NCBI GenBank assembly: GCA_012270125.1
Contig: JAAXIY010000048.1
Span: 1-64,000 of the forward strand
Direction: 5' to 3'
Origin: Paracoccaceae bacterium
GTDB lineage: Bacteria; Pseudomonadota; Alphaproteobacteria; Rhodobacterales; Rhodobacteraceae
DNA: 64,000 nucleotides
Shown here: positions 26,352 through 34,383 of the stretch, piece by piece
Layout of the letters: each line of letters begins with the position of its first letter
Numbering within the stretch: position 1 is the first letter of the stretch
Notes under the pieces: generated by a model
Seen by the model: only the letters and a program-made list of their open reading frames with translations
Told to the model about the DNA's origin: nothing
Databases searched by the model: none
Program-made: the position numbers and the translations under genes

Positions 26352-26932
26352 TGTACATGAAATACATCTTCGCGAAATACAGTTTCAATTTTTCTCTACT
26401 GATTTTCTTAGTGGTTTCTGGTGCAGACGCTGAAATCGCTTCCAAAGATACTTTGCTAAATGCGCTTGATAGTGTGAACGCAGATATCTTATTTTTACGC
26501 CACGCTTTGGCGCCAGGATTTGGAGATCCTGCTAATTTTGATTTAAAGGATTGTGATACCCAGAGAAATTTGGATGCAAAAGGGCGGTCTCAGGCTTCAA
26601 AAATAGGCGAAGAGCTCAGGCTTCGAAATATCAAATTCACAGAAATTTTATCAAGTCAGTGGTGCAGGTGTAAAGAAACAGCAAATTTACTAGATTTAGG
26701 AGAATGGAAAGAGTTTGCTGGACTAAATTCATTCTTCCAAAACTATGCTAATAAAGACGAAACGATGGCTTTATTGAACCACAAGTTAAAATTTCTCGAT
26801 ACAGGTTTGACGTTAATGATAACTCACCAGGTTGTAATTCGGGAGGTAACTGGCAAAGTAGTTTCAAGCGGAGGGATGGCAGCTTTTAATTCAAAAACAG
26901 GCCAATCTGTGGTTTTTCAATTAAGTAATTAA
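26351..26932 (+). CDS. Secreted histidine phosphatase-superfamily protein
   Basis: A 193-residue protein with an N-terminal signal peptide (FLVVSGADA). The phosphohistidine motif is LRHALAPG (His near residue 52), followed by a second conserved Arg (SSQWCRCKETANLL) and a late His (THQVVIRE). It is probably a periplasmic phosphatase of the phosphoglycerate-mutase/SixA fold. Its GTG start overlaps the sugar dehydrogenase stop (TAGTG); an ATG two codons in (26357) is equally plausible. Co-expressed with the dehydrogenase; substrate unknown. Confidence 0.82.
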   Translation: MYMKYIFAKYSFNFSLLIFLVVSGADAEIASKDTLLNALDSVNADILFLRHALAPGFGDPANFDLKDCDTQRNLDAKGRSQASKIGEELRLRNIKFTEILSSQWCRCKETANLLDLGEWKEFAGLNSFFQNYANKDETMALLNHKLKFLDTGLTLMITHQVVIREVTGKVVSSGGMAAFNSKTGQSVVFQLSN

Positions 26933-26980
26933 ATTGATAGTTTTTTTAATGATTAATTATTAATCTTAAAAGAGTTTAAA

Positions 26981-27011
26981 TGTGTAATTGCTCAAAAATA
27001 CCATTTACACA
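26981..27011. promoter_or_regulatory. Inverted repeat upstream of the BMP-family transporter operon
   Basis: Seven-bp arms TGTGTAA / TTACACA separated by 17 nt, about 80 nt upstream of the binding-protein start. It is a possible operator. It does not match the RutR consensus found further downstream, so regulator identity is unknown. Confidence 0.3.
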
Positions 27012-27089
27012 ATTTCAAATGAAATAAGTTATTGATTAATTTTTTAAACGAAAGCACACTCCTCTGGTGTAATGACAAGGGGGATAAAT

Positions 27090-28082
27090 ATGACTCTTAC
27101 GCACCAAATAAGCCGAAGGTTAGCAATTGCTCTAGTAGCAAGTGCCGGCCTTTTCTCATCAGTTAGTGTTGCAGCTGCTGATAAAATAAAAGTTGCGGCG
27201 ATTTATACGCTGCCGGTTGAACAGCAGTGGATCAGCAGAATTCACAAAGCGCTGAATACAGCTGCAGACCGTGGCGATATAGAATACACTTATTCTGAAA
27301 ATGTGGCTAATACCGACTATGAGCGTGTTATGCGCGAGTATGCTGAGCAGGGGCAACAGTTGATAGTTGGAGAAGTTTTTGGTTTAGAAAGAGCTGCTAG
27401 AAAAGTAGCAAAAGATTACCAAAATACAGCTTTTTTAATGGGCTCATCTTTTGGAGGGGTCGGACCAAATTTCGCAGTTTTTGATAATTGGATTCATGAA
27501 CCTTCCTATCTTTCTGGAATGATTGCTGGCTCCATGACTAAATCTAATAAAATCGGAATGGTAGGCGGATATGCCATACCCGAAGTGAATCGTTTAATGC
27601 ACGCATTTATGGATGGCGCCAGAGACGTGAATCCAGATGTAAAGTTTATGGTTAACTTTATCGATAGTTGGTATGATCCACCCAAAGCAAAAGAAAGTGC
27701 ATTTGCTATGATGGATGCAGGTGCTGATATCATGTATGCAGAACGTTTCGGTGTGTCCGATGCTGCTGTTGAAAGAGGCGTGAAGGCTATAGGCAACGTT
27801 ATAGATACTTCAGGTGACTATCCGGGCACAATTTTAGCTTCTGCTTTATGGCACATGGAAGCTACCATAGATAAGGCAATATCAAATGTTGTGTCAGGTA
27901 ACTTTGAAGCAGCAGACTATGGGCAATATAGCTTTATGGCCTATGGTGGTGGATCTCTTGTAATGGATGAAAGTCTAGTACCAGCAGATGTGGCAACCGC
28001 TGTTAAAGCCAAGCAGCAAGAAATACTAGATGGTTTGTTCCGAGTAAATGTAAATGATGCTCGGCCTCAATCTGACGGTTAA
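27090..28082 (+). CDS. BMP-family nucleoside-type ABC substrate-binding protein
   Basis: A 330-residue periplasmic protein of the BMP/PnrA (Med) family with a signal peptide ending near SVAAAD. Motifs include VGEVFGLERAAR and GMVGGYAIPEVNRLM. Members bind purine or pyrimidine nucleosides or related heterocycles. I place the start at ATG 27090, because a strong AGGGGG sits 7-12 nt before it; an ATG six codons earlier lacks this. It heads the four-gene importer followed by a cytosine deaminase-like gene, consistent with nucleobase or nucleoside scavenging. Confidence 0.9.
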   Translation: MTLTHQISRRLAIALVASAGLFSSVSVAAADKIKVAAIYTLPVEQQWISRIHKALNTAADRGDIEYTYSENVANTDYERVMREYAEQGQQLIVGEVFGLERAARKVAKDYQNTAFLMGSSFGGVGPNFAVFDNWIHEPSYLSGMIAGSMTKSNKIGMVGGYAIPEVNRLMHAFMDGARDVNPDVKFMVNFIDSWYDPPKAKESAFAMMDAGADIMYAERFGVSDAAVERGVKAIGNVIDTSGDYPGTILASALWHMEATIDKAISNVVSGNFEAADYGQYSFMAYGGGSLVMDESLVPADVATAVKAKQQEILDGLFRVNVNDARPQSDG

Positions 28083-28090
28083 ATTCTATT

Positions 28091-28114
28091 GGTCGGCACA
28101 ATATTGTGCCGACC
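28091..28114 (+). other. Perfect palindrome/stem-loop after the BMP binding-protein gene
   Basis: A 24-nt perfect palindrome with 12-nt arms, GGTCGGCACAAT and its complement, beginning 8 nt after the binding-protein stop and ending 9 nt before the ATPase ATG. There is no T-run, so read-through is expected. It probably protects the upstream mRNA 3' end and lowers expression of the distal genes. Confidence 0.78.
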
Positions 28115-28123
28115 ACTTCTAAA

Positions 28124-29641
28124 ATGACTTCTCCACCGGTATTACATCTAAATGGTTTGACTAAAACATTTGGGTCTGTCCAGGCAGCTCAATCAATTAG
28201 TTTAGAGCTTTTTAAAGGTGAGGTGCTTGCTCTTTTAGGTGAAAACGGAGCGGGAAAAACCACTTTAATGAATATGCTGTTTGGTCATTACATGCCAGAC
28301 TCTGGGACTATTGACATTTTTGACACTTCGGGAACTGCTAAGCCTTTACAGCTGGGCAATCCTCAGGCTGCTATTGCTGCTGGGATAGGTATGGTTCACC
28401 AGCATTTTACTCTGGCAGAAAATCTAGATGCTCTCGATAATATAATGCTTGGATCTGAAAGATTTTTTGATTTTAGACGAAATAAAACCAAAGCAATGCA
28501 AAAAGTTCAAAAAATAATGGATGATAGCGGTTTAGCTGCTCCCATGAATATTCCAGTTGGAAAATTGACAGTAGGAGAGAGACAGCGAGTCGAGATCTTA
28601 AAAGCGCTTTATCAGGACGTGAAAATTTTAGTTCTTGATGAGCCAACAGCAGTTTTAACACCGCAGGAAGCTGATAAGTTATTTGAGAATATTACAACCA
28701 TGACTAAAAATGGGCTGTCAGTTATTTTCATATCCCATAAATTGAGAGAAGTTTTAGCCTTTTCAAATCGAATAGCAGTACTGCGTCATGGTCGAAAAGT
28801 AGGCGAGATATCAAGTAAAGAAGCAAATGAAAGAAAAATAGCGCGGTTAATGGTAGGCGAGGAGACAGAAATTTCTTCTCGCAAAAAAATGAAATCTGGA
28901 GAAGCAGTTTTAGAATTAGATAATTTGACTATTTCTGGCTCTTCAAAAAGAGAAAGTATTTCAAACGTTAATCTTATTGTAAAAAAACATGAAATTTTGG
29001 GAATAGCTGGAATTTCTGGGAATGGCCAAACTGTTTTGGCCAATGCTATCTCAGGTTTGTTAAAGCCGTCTTCGGGTAAGATTAAGTTAGAGAGTGAAAT
29101 CTTAATCTCAAATGATCCGTCAAACATAATTCAAGCTGGAGTAGGGCGTATACCAGAAGATAGGCATAAGGATGGTATAGTTGGCCAGATGACCGTCGCA
29201 GAGAATATGATATTAGAAGACCTATCTAATAAGCGAATTCAAAGTCGTGGTTTGCTGAACCGTGAAGCAATAATACAGCACTGTGAAGATCTAAGCGTAA
29301 AATATGATGTTAGAGGGCCAGGCGCAAATGCTTCGGCACGTTTACTATCAGGTGGAAATATACAAAAATTAATTTTAGCACGCGTGTTTGAAGCTGCACC
29401 AAAGTTGATCCTTGCAAATCAACCAACTAGGGGACTGGATATGGGTGCAGCAGCTGACGTAGCAAATCGTCTTTTGGAAGCCCGTCAGCGAGGTTCTGGT
29501 GTTATTTTAATTTCCGAAGATCTAGATGAAATTTTAAGTTTATCAGATCGTATTATGGTGATTTATGACGGTGAGCTCAAAGCTGTTGAAACACATGACA
29601 GAGAAACAATTGGCTTAATGATGGCTGGTGAGGCAGCATGA
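28124..29641 (+). CDS. Nucleoside-type ABC importer ATPase (dual domain)
   Basis: A protein of about 505 residues with two ABC ATPase halves, as in ribose/BMP-type importers (RbsA/YufO). Half 1 has Walker A GENGAGKTT (about 40-48) and a degenerate signature VGERQRVEIL; half 2 has GISGNGQTV and LSGGNIQKL. I prefer ATG 28124; the upstream GTG (28106) lies inside the 28091-28114 hairpin. Neither has a clear ribosome site. Its stop overlaps the permease ATG (ATGA). Confidence 0.9.
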   Translation: MTSPPVLHLNGLTKTFGSVQAAQSISLELFKGEVLALLGENGAGKTTLMNMLFGHYMPDSGTIDIFDTSGTAKPLQLGNPQAAIAAGIGMVHQHFTLAENLDALDNIMLGSERFFDFRRNKTKAMQKVQKIMDDSGLAAPMNIPVGKLTVGERQRVEILKALYQDVKILVLDEPTAVLTPQEADKLFENITTMTKNGLSVIFISHKLREVLAFSNRIAVLRHGRKVGEISSKEANERKIARLMVGEETEISSRKKMKSGEAVLELDNLTISGSSKRESISNVNLIVKKHEILGIAGISGNGQTVLANAISGLLKPSSGKIKLESEILISNDPSNIIQAGVGRIPEDRHKDGIVGQMTVAENMILEDLSNKRIQSRGLLNREAIIQHCEDLSVKYDVRGPGANASARLLSGGNIQKLILARVFEAAPKLILANQPTRGLDMGAAADVANRLLEARQRGSGVILISEDLDEILSLSDRIMVIYDGELKAVETHDRETIGLMMAGEAA

Positions 29642-30708
29642 TACGAATAGAGCCTCGAAATACGAATTCTGCTATCTTTAGCTATGGTGTGCCTATTCTA
29701 TCTGCGCTGGTGGCTTTAATTTTAGCTTCAATACCCCTTTGGTTTGCGGGCGCTCCTGTTTTGGTTTCATATGTTGAGATGGCTAAAGGAGTATTTGGAT
29801 CTAAGTTTGCTTTTTCTGAGATGCTCACAAGGGCAACTCCCTTAATGTTCACAGGACTAGCGGCGGCATTAGCTTTCCGCGCTAAACTCTGGAATATTGG
29901 AGCTGAAGGCCAGTTATATTTAGGGGCAATGGCTGCTGTAGCTGTTGGAACAGGGGTTTTAGAAGCGCCGGCATTTATCTTGGTTCCCATAATAATATTG
30001 TTTGGTTGCGCAGCTGGATCGGTGGGAATGGTCGTACCTGCTTTCTTAAAGACACGATATGGTGCTGATGAGGTAGTAACAACTTTGTTGCTCAACTTTA
30101 TTATTCTGATTTTCCTACAGTATATGTTAGAAGGTCCTTTGAAAGACCCGATGGGCTTAGGTTGGCCGCAGAGTTCTCCAATATTGGATCAGGGAATGCT
30201 CCCGCCTTTAATGGAGAGAATGCGTGTACACTCCGGTTTGTTAATTGCTGTTGCTTGCGCTTTGATTGCACAATTTATGCTGGTCAGATCTGTCTGGGGC
30301 TTCAAGTTGCGCGCAGTTGGTGAAAACGTATTTGCAGCTCGGCATGCGGGAATAAAAGTCAACCGAACAATACTTGGTGCGGCCATAGCTTCTGGTGCTT
30401 TAGCAGGAATGGCGGGCGTTAGCGAAGTTGCGGGTCTTAAAGGTTATCTCACTTCAGATCTGTCTCCTGGATTTGGCTATGCCGGAATAATTGTTGCAAT
30501 GCTTGCAGGGTTATCACCAATCGGCGTTGTAATATCCGCACTATTTATAGCTTCAGTTTTTGTCGGTGCTGATAGCATGAGTCGAGCTATGGGTGTGTCT
30601 TCATATCTTGCAGATTTAGTTGTTTCAACTTCACTACTCTGTGTTTTAATTGGTGGATTTTTCGCCCGATTTAAATTAGTAAAAACAAGCGTAAAAGGTC
30701 AAAATTAA
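29638..30708 (+). CDS. Nucleoside-type ABC importer permease 1
   Basis: A 356-residue permease of the BPD_transp_2 family (YufP type), with about eight to ten helices and the cytoplasmic loop LRAVGENVFAARHAGI characteristic of this transporter class. It pairs with the next permease and the dual ATPase. It overlaps the ATPase gene by 4 nt and its stop directly abuts the next start codon. Confidence 0.9.
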   Translation: MIRIEPRNTNSAIFSYGVPILSALVALILASIPLWFAGAPVLVSYVEMAKGVFGSKFAFSEMLTRATPLMFTGLAAALAFRAKLWNIGAEGQLYLGAMAAVAVGTGVLEAPAFILVPIIILFGCAAGSVGMVVPAFLKTRYGADEVVTTLLLNFIILIFLQYMLEGPLKDPMGLGWPQSSPILDQGMLPPLMERMRVHSGLLIAVACALIAQFMLVRSVWGFKLRAVGENVFAARHAGIKVNRTILGAAIASGALAGMAGVSEVAGLKGYLTSDLSPGFGYAGIIVAMLAGLSPIGVVISALFIASVFVGADSMSRAMGVSSYLADLVVSTSLLCVLIGGFFARFKLVKTSVKGQN

Positions 30709-31653
30709 ATGGCTGAGATTATTCAAATTCTTCTAAGTGATAGTTTTTGGGCAGCCTCCTTGCGAATTGCTACTCCACTAATTTTTGGAGTTTTGGGTGC
30801 TTTAATTTGTGAAAAATCTGGGGTTCTTAATTTAGGCATCGAAGGAATATTTGTGGCGGGTGCTATGTCAGGTTGGATGGCTGTTTGGTTGGGCGCTGGT
30901 CTGTGGGGAGGTGTAATAGTTGCTGGATTAGCTGGCGCATTTTTTGGTCTAATTCATGCAATTTTAACAGTCCCCTTGGGTCTTTCTCAACATGTTTCAG
31001 GACTTGGGGTTACTTTATTTGCTACCTCTGTAAGTTATTTCTTTTACAGAACTGCTTTACCTGATGTTTCTTCCCCGCCAAGAATTGAACCCTTTCGACC
31101 GCTGGAGATTCCAATTTTATCAGACCTTCCGTTTGTTGGGCCTGTTTTCTTCCAACAAACAGCTCTCACCTGGCTGGCCTTATTTATGGTTGGGCTTGTT
31201 TGGTATATCATGAATCGTACCGGTTTAGGCGTTGCCATTAAGGCGGTAGGTGATAATCCAAACAGTGTTGATGCCCAGGGTTTAAGTGTTTACGGGCTCA
31301 GGATTGGAGCAATTGTAGTTGGTTCAGCTCTAATGGCCTTGGGTGGGGCTTTCCTCACTATGTCAGCTTTTGATGCTTTTTTCTTTGGTATGGTCAACGG
31401 GCGAGGTTGGATCTGCATAGCTTTGGTTATTTTTGCAAGTTGGAAGCCAGGAAAAGCTCTGTTCGGAGCACTTCTATTTGGAGCGTTTGATGCATTACAA
31501 GTTCGAATGCAGACCGAGGTTGGTGCAAAAGTCCCAACTCAGGTTTTTTTGGCAGCGCCATACGTTCTTTCAATTGTCGCTTTGGTGATAGCTGCTAGGC
31601 GGGCAGAATATCCAAGAGCGCTTCTCACTCCTTGGTTCAAAGGACAAAGATAG
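30709..31653 (+). CDS. Nucleoside-type ABC importer permease 2
   Basis: A 314-residue permease (YufQ type). The N-terminal region has the signature GALICEKSGVLNLGIEG (about 30-46) and an inner loop IKAVGDNPNSVDAQGLSV, both hallmarks of BMP-linked importers. It begins immediately after the preceding stop codon and is followed 9 nt later by the deaminase gene, tying transport to nucleobase deamination. Confidence 0.9.
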   Translation: MAEIIQILLSDSFWAASLRIATPLIFGVLGALICEKSGVLNLGIEGIFVAGAMSGWMAVWLGAGLWGGVIVAGLAGAFFGLIHAILTVPLGLSQHVSGLGVTLFATSVSYFFYRTALPDVSSPPRIEPFRPLEIPILSDLPFVGPVFFQQTALTWLALFMVGLVWYIMNRTGLGVAIKAVGDNPNSVDAQGLSVYGLRIGAIVVGSALMALGGAFLTMSAFDAFFFGMVNGRGWICIALVIFASWKPGKALFGALLFGAFDALQVRMQTEVGAKVPTQVFLAAPYVLSIVALVIAARRAEYPRALLTPWFKGQR

Positions 31654-31662
31654 GAGCTAATT

Positions 31663-32952
31663 ATGTTTGATTTTATGGTTAAAAATGCCTCTCTGCCCGA
31701 CGGCAAAGTGGGTATGGATGTTGGCTGTAAAAATGGAATTATAACTGCCATTGAAAGGAATATTTCAGCTGAGGCGAAAGAAACTATAGATGCTGATGGT
31801 CTGCTCTTAGCACCCCCATTTATTGATCCGCACTTTCATATGGATGCAACTTTATCGCTTGGGACTCCAAGATTAAATAAATCTGGAACTTTGTTAGAGG
31901 GTATATCTCTTTGGGGTGAATTAAAACCTGTCCAAACGATAGATGATATCATTGAAAGATCATTAAGATATTGTGATTTGGCTGTTTCAATGGGCATAGG
32001 AGCTATAAGGAGCCACGTTGATACTTGTGATGACGAACTGAAGGGTGTTCAAGCACTTTTGGAGGTCAAGAAACAGATTAAAGACTATATCGACCTTCAA
32101 TTAGTAGCATTTCCTCAGGATGGTCTTTATCGCGCTCCTAAAGCCTTGGAAAACACAATTCGTGCTTTGGATTTGGGTGTGGATATAGTGGGCGGTATCC
32201 CCCATTTCGAAAGAACAATGTCAGAAGGTGCTCAATCGATTAAAACTCTTTGTGAAATAGCATCTGAGCGAGGTCTGTTAGTTGATATGCATTGTGATGA
32301 AACTGATGATCCAATGAGCCGTCATATCGAAAGTCTAGCTTATGAAACTCAACGGCTTGGTTTGCAGGGCCGGGTAGCAGGTTCTCACCTTACATCAATG
32401 CACTCGATGGATAATTATTACGTATCTAAGCTGATACCATTAATCGTTGAAGCAGAAGTGCACGCAATACCCAATCCTCTTATTAATATAATGCTGCAGG
32501 GCAGGCATGATACCTATCCAAAACGTAGAGGACAGACACGAGTGAGAGAGTTGCGGGATGCAGGTGTTTTAACGGGATTTGGTTCGGATTGCGTAATGGA
32601 TCCTTGGTACTCGCTTGGGAAGGCCGATATGCTTGACGTCGCGTTTATGGGCTTACATGTTGGCCAATTATCTAGCCGTGAAGATATGGCGTGGTGTTTT
32701 GAAGCGGTTACAACGAATTCTGCTAGTATAATGCATCTTGAAGGCTATGGTCTGAGTAAAGGATCAAAGGCGAACTTTAATTTGCTTCAAGCAAAAGACC
32801 CAATAGAGGCTATCAGGTTACGAGCGCATCGGCTCGCCATAGTGCGAGGCGGAAGACTAATCGCAAAAAATACCCATTTGGCTGCAAATTTGTTCATAGA
32901 CGGGCGCCCTGATATCGTTGATCCCGCTTCTTATGCCCCATCTCAAGATTAG
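31663..32952 (+). CDS. Cytosine deaminase-like amidohydrolase (CodA family)
   Basis: A 429-residue amidohydrolase-superfamily enzyme. Metal and catalytic motifs are DPHFHMD (about 57-63), DMHCDETDD, GSHLTSMHS and FGSDCVMDPWYSLG. The block NPLINIMLQGRHDTYPKRRG closely recalls E. coli CodA. At the FGHDD motif of CodA this protein has FGSDC: the metal Asp is kept, but the next Asp, which contacts the pyrimidine in CodA, is Cys. It may therefore prefer another ring, such as a substituted pyrimidine or isoguanine. It has the ribosome site TAGGAG. Genes upstream import nucleosides; genes downstream degrade uracil. Confidence 0.85.
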   Translation: MFDFMVKNASLPDGKVGMDVGCKNGIITAIERNISAEAKETIDADGLLLAPPFIDPHFHMDATLSLGTPRLNKSGTLLEGISLWGELKPVQTIDDIIERSLRYCDLAVSMGIGAIRSHVDTCDDELKGVQALLEVKKQIKDYIDLQLVAFPQDGLYRAPKALENTIRALDLGVDIVGGIPHFERTMSEGAQSIKTLCEIASERGLLVDMHCDETDDPMSRHIESLAYETQRLGLQGRVAGSHLTSMHSMDNYYVSKLIPLIVEAEVHAIPNPLINIMLQGRHDTYPKRRGQTRVRELRDAGVLTGFGSDCVMDPWYSLGKADMLDVAFMGLHVGQLSSREDMAWCFEAVTTNSASIMHLEGYGLSKGSKANFNLLQAKDPIEAIRLRAHRLAIVRGGRLIAKNTHLAANLFIDGRPDIVDPASYAPSQD

Positions 32953-32992
32953 TATGTTGCTGATAAGTATTCAAATTCTACTTCGGGTTTAA

Positions 32993-33883
32993 ATGATTTA
33001 CGCAGTAAATGAAAAAATAAAAAGTCATTTAATAATGCTTTTGTTTTCTTTGTTTGTAGCGGGATCATTTGTTTTTGGAAAATTGTATGCTGAGCTAATT
33101 GAGCCAGAAATTTTAACTTTTTATCGATTTTTGTTGGGTGCTACCCTTCTCGGTTTATATTTGATTGTTACGAAAAGACTATCGCGTGATCTCTTTTTTA
33201 AACCATGGCGCTACTTAATTCTTGGGGGAATTTATTCGATATATTTTGTTTTTATGTTTATAGCCCTCAGATATACTTCAACAATTTCAACCTCAGCAAT
33301 CTTTGCACTTATGCCTTTTGCGACCCTTATTTTAGACTCAATGATTTTCAATAAAAAGTCTCATTCTTTGATCTGGTTGGCGCTTTGTATAAGTTCGGTG
33401 GGCGCACTTTACATTGTCTTTGATGGTTCATTGATTAACGCATTGAACTTTAAGTTAGACTTCGGTGAACTTATTTTCTTAATAGGAACGATTGTTTATT
33501 CTAGTTATGCTTTAGTCCAACCTAGACTGAATTTTGGGGAAAATTTGTTGATTACTACCTTTGGTGTTTTGACAGCTGGGACCCTTATTTTGGCCATGTC
33601 TATAATAATCCAAGGTTTAGATTTTACCCCAACAAATATTTCTATTGGGTTAGTTTTTTTAATAATTTATTTGGCTATCTTTGCCTCCATAGGAACAATC
33701 TTATGCCTAAACTTTGCTTCCTCAAGAATTCCAGGAACAAATGTTATGGCATATAGCCTTTTAATTCCCTTTTGGGTGTTAATGTTCGAAACTTTTACCA
33801 AAGATAGTTTTGCTCCAGGCTATTCTTACGTGGGTATCATTCCAATAGGTTTTGGGCTTCTGCTTTTATACCGGAATTCATAA
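32993..33883 (+). CDS. EamA/DMT-family transporter
   Basis: A 296-residue membrane protein with about ten helices arranged as two EamA repeats (roughly 15-140 and 155-290). It belongs to the drug/metabolite transporter superfamily; substrates are diverse and not predictable. It is 40 nt downstream of the deaminase gene with a weak ribosome site, so it may or may not be in the same transcript. Convergent with the DUF1330 gene. Confidence 0.85.
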   Translation: MIYAVNEKIKSHLIMLLFSLFVAGSFVFGKLYAELIEPEILTFYRFLLGATLLGLYLIVTKRLSRDLFFKPWRYLILGGIYSIYFVFMFIALRYTSTISTSAIFALMPFATLILDSMIFNKKSHSLIWLALCISSVGALYIVFDGSLINALNFKLDFGELIFLIGTIVYSSYALVQPRLNFGENLLITTFGVLTAGTLILAMSIIIQGLDFTPTNISIGLVFLIIYLAIFASIGTILCLNFASSRIPGTNVMAYSLLIPFWVLMFETFTKDSFAPGYSYVGIIPIGFGLLLLYRNS

Positions 33884-33918
33884 GTATTACTTGGAAACTT
33901 ACCAGGATTGCTTTATGC

Positions 33919-34212
33919 CTAGTAGGTTGCCTCAACATACCTAAATTCTCTAGATGCAGATCCGTCTAAAGCATCTAGTGCTGCTTGGTAATCTGGTCCG
34001 TTATATCCAGCATTTGCTGCTTCAATACTAGGCCATTCAATAACAACAGTTCGCGTCTTTTGCCCTTCCTCTCTTACGGCAACCGGCAATCCCCGGGCTA
34101 GAAATTTAGCTCCGGCTTTTTCCATTGCTGGTAATGCTAATGCTGCATATTTTGCTAATTTTTCTTCGTCTGAAACTGACTTATAGATGACAACCTGAAG
34201 GACTTTTGACAT
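33919..34212 (-). CDS. DUF1330 small protein
   Basis: A 97-residue protein with the DUF1330 pattern (ferredoxin-like dimeric alpha/beta-barrel fold): AKFLARGLPV, RTVVIEWPS and YQAALDALDGSASREFRYVEA. Function is unknown for the family. It has a good AAGGAAG ribosome site. It diverges from preT across a spacer that contains RutR operator-like sites, so it may be a member of the pyrimidine regulon. That is inferred from position only. Confidence 0.83.
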   Translation of the reverse strand: MSKVLQVVIYKSVSDEEKLAKYAALALPAMEKAGAKFLARGLPVAVREEGQKTRTVVIEWPSIEAANAGYNGPDYQAALDALDGSASREFRYVEATY

Positions 34213-34325
34213 TTTTCTTCCTTTTATTTTGATTATTCTTACCGCTTATTTTTGCATCACAAATTCACTAAAGTTAAATAAATTTTTGTCAATTCGCATT
34301 TTTTGTTTGCATCTGGAAGTAAAAT

Positions 34326-34341
34326 TAGACCAAATAGTAAA
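34326..34341. promoter_or_regulatory. Secondary, degenerate RutR-like site
   Basis: A 16-bp stretch (TAGACCAAATAGTAAA) matching the RutR consensus TTGACCA-NN-TGGTCAA with three mismatches. It starts 19 bp before the better site, about two helical turns, so cooperative binding on one DNA face is possible. Confidence 0.4.
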
Positions 34342-34344
34342 AAA

Positions 34345-34360
34345 TTGACCATATGGTAAA
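34345..34360. promoter_or_regulatory. RutR operator upstream of preT
   Basis: TTGACCATATGGTAAA matches the E. coli RutR palindrome TTGACCA-NN-TGGTCAA with a single mismatch. It lies 23 nt before the preT start and just upstream of its GGAGGA ribosome site (34369-34374), so bound repressor would block transcription or clearance. A RutR homologue is encoded at 37058-37687. Confidence 0.78.
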
Positions 34361-34383
34361 AATATTTTGGAGGATAGTTAGTT

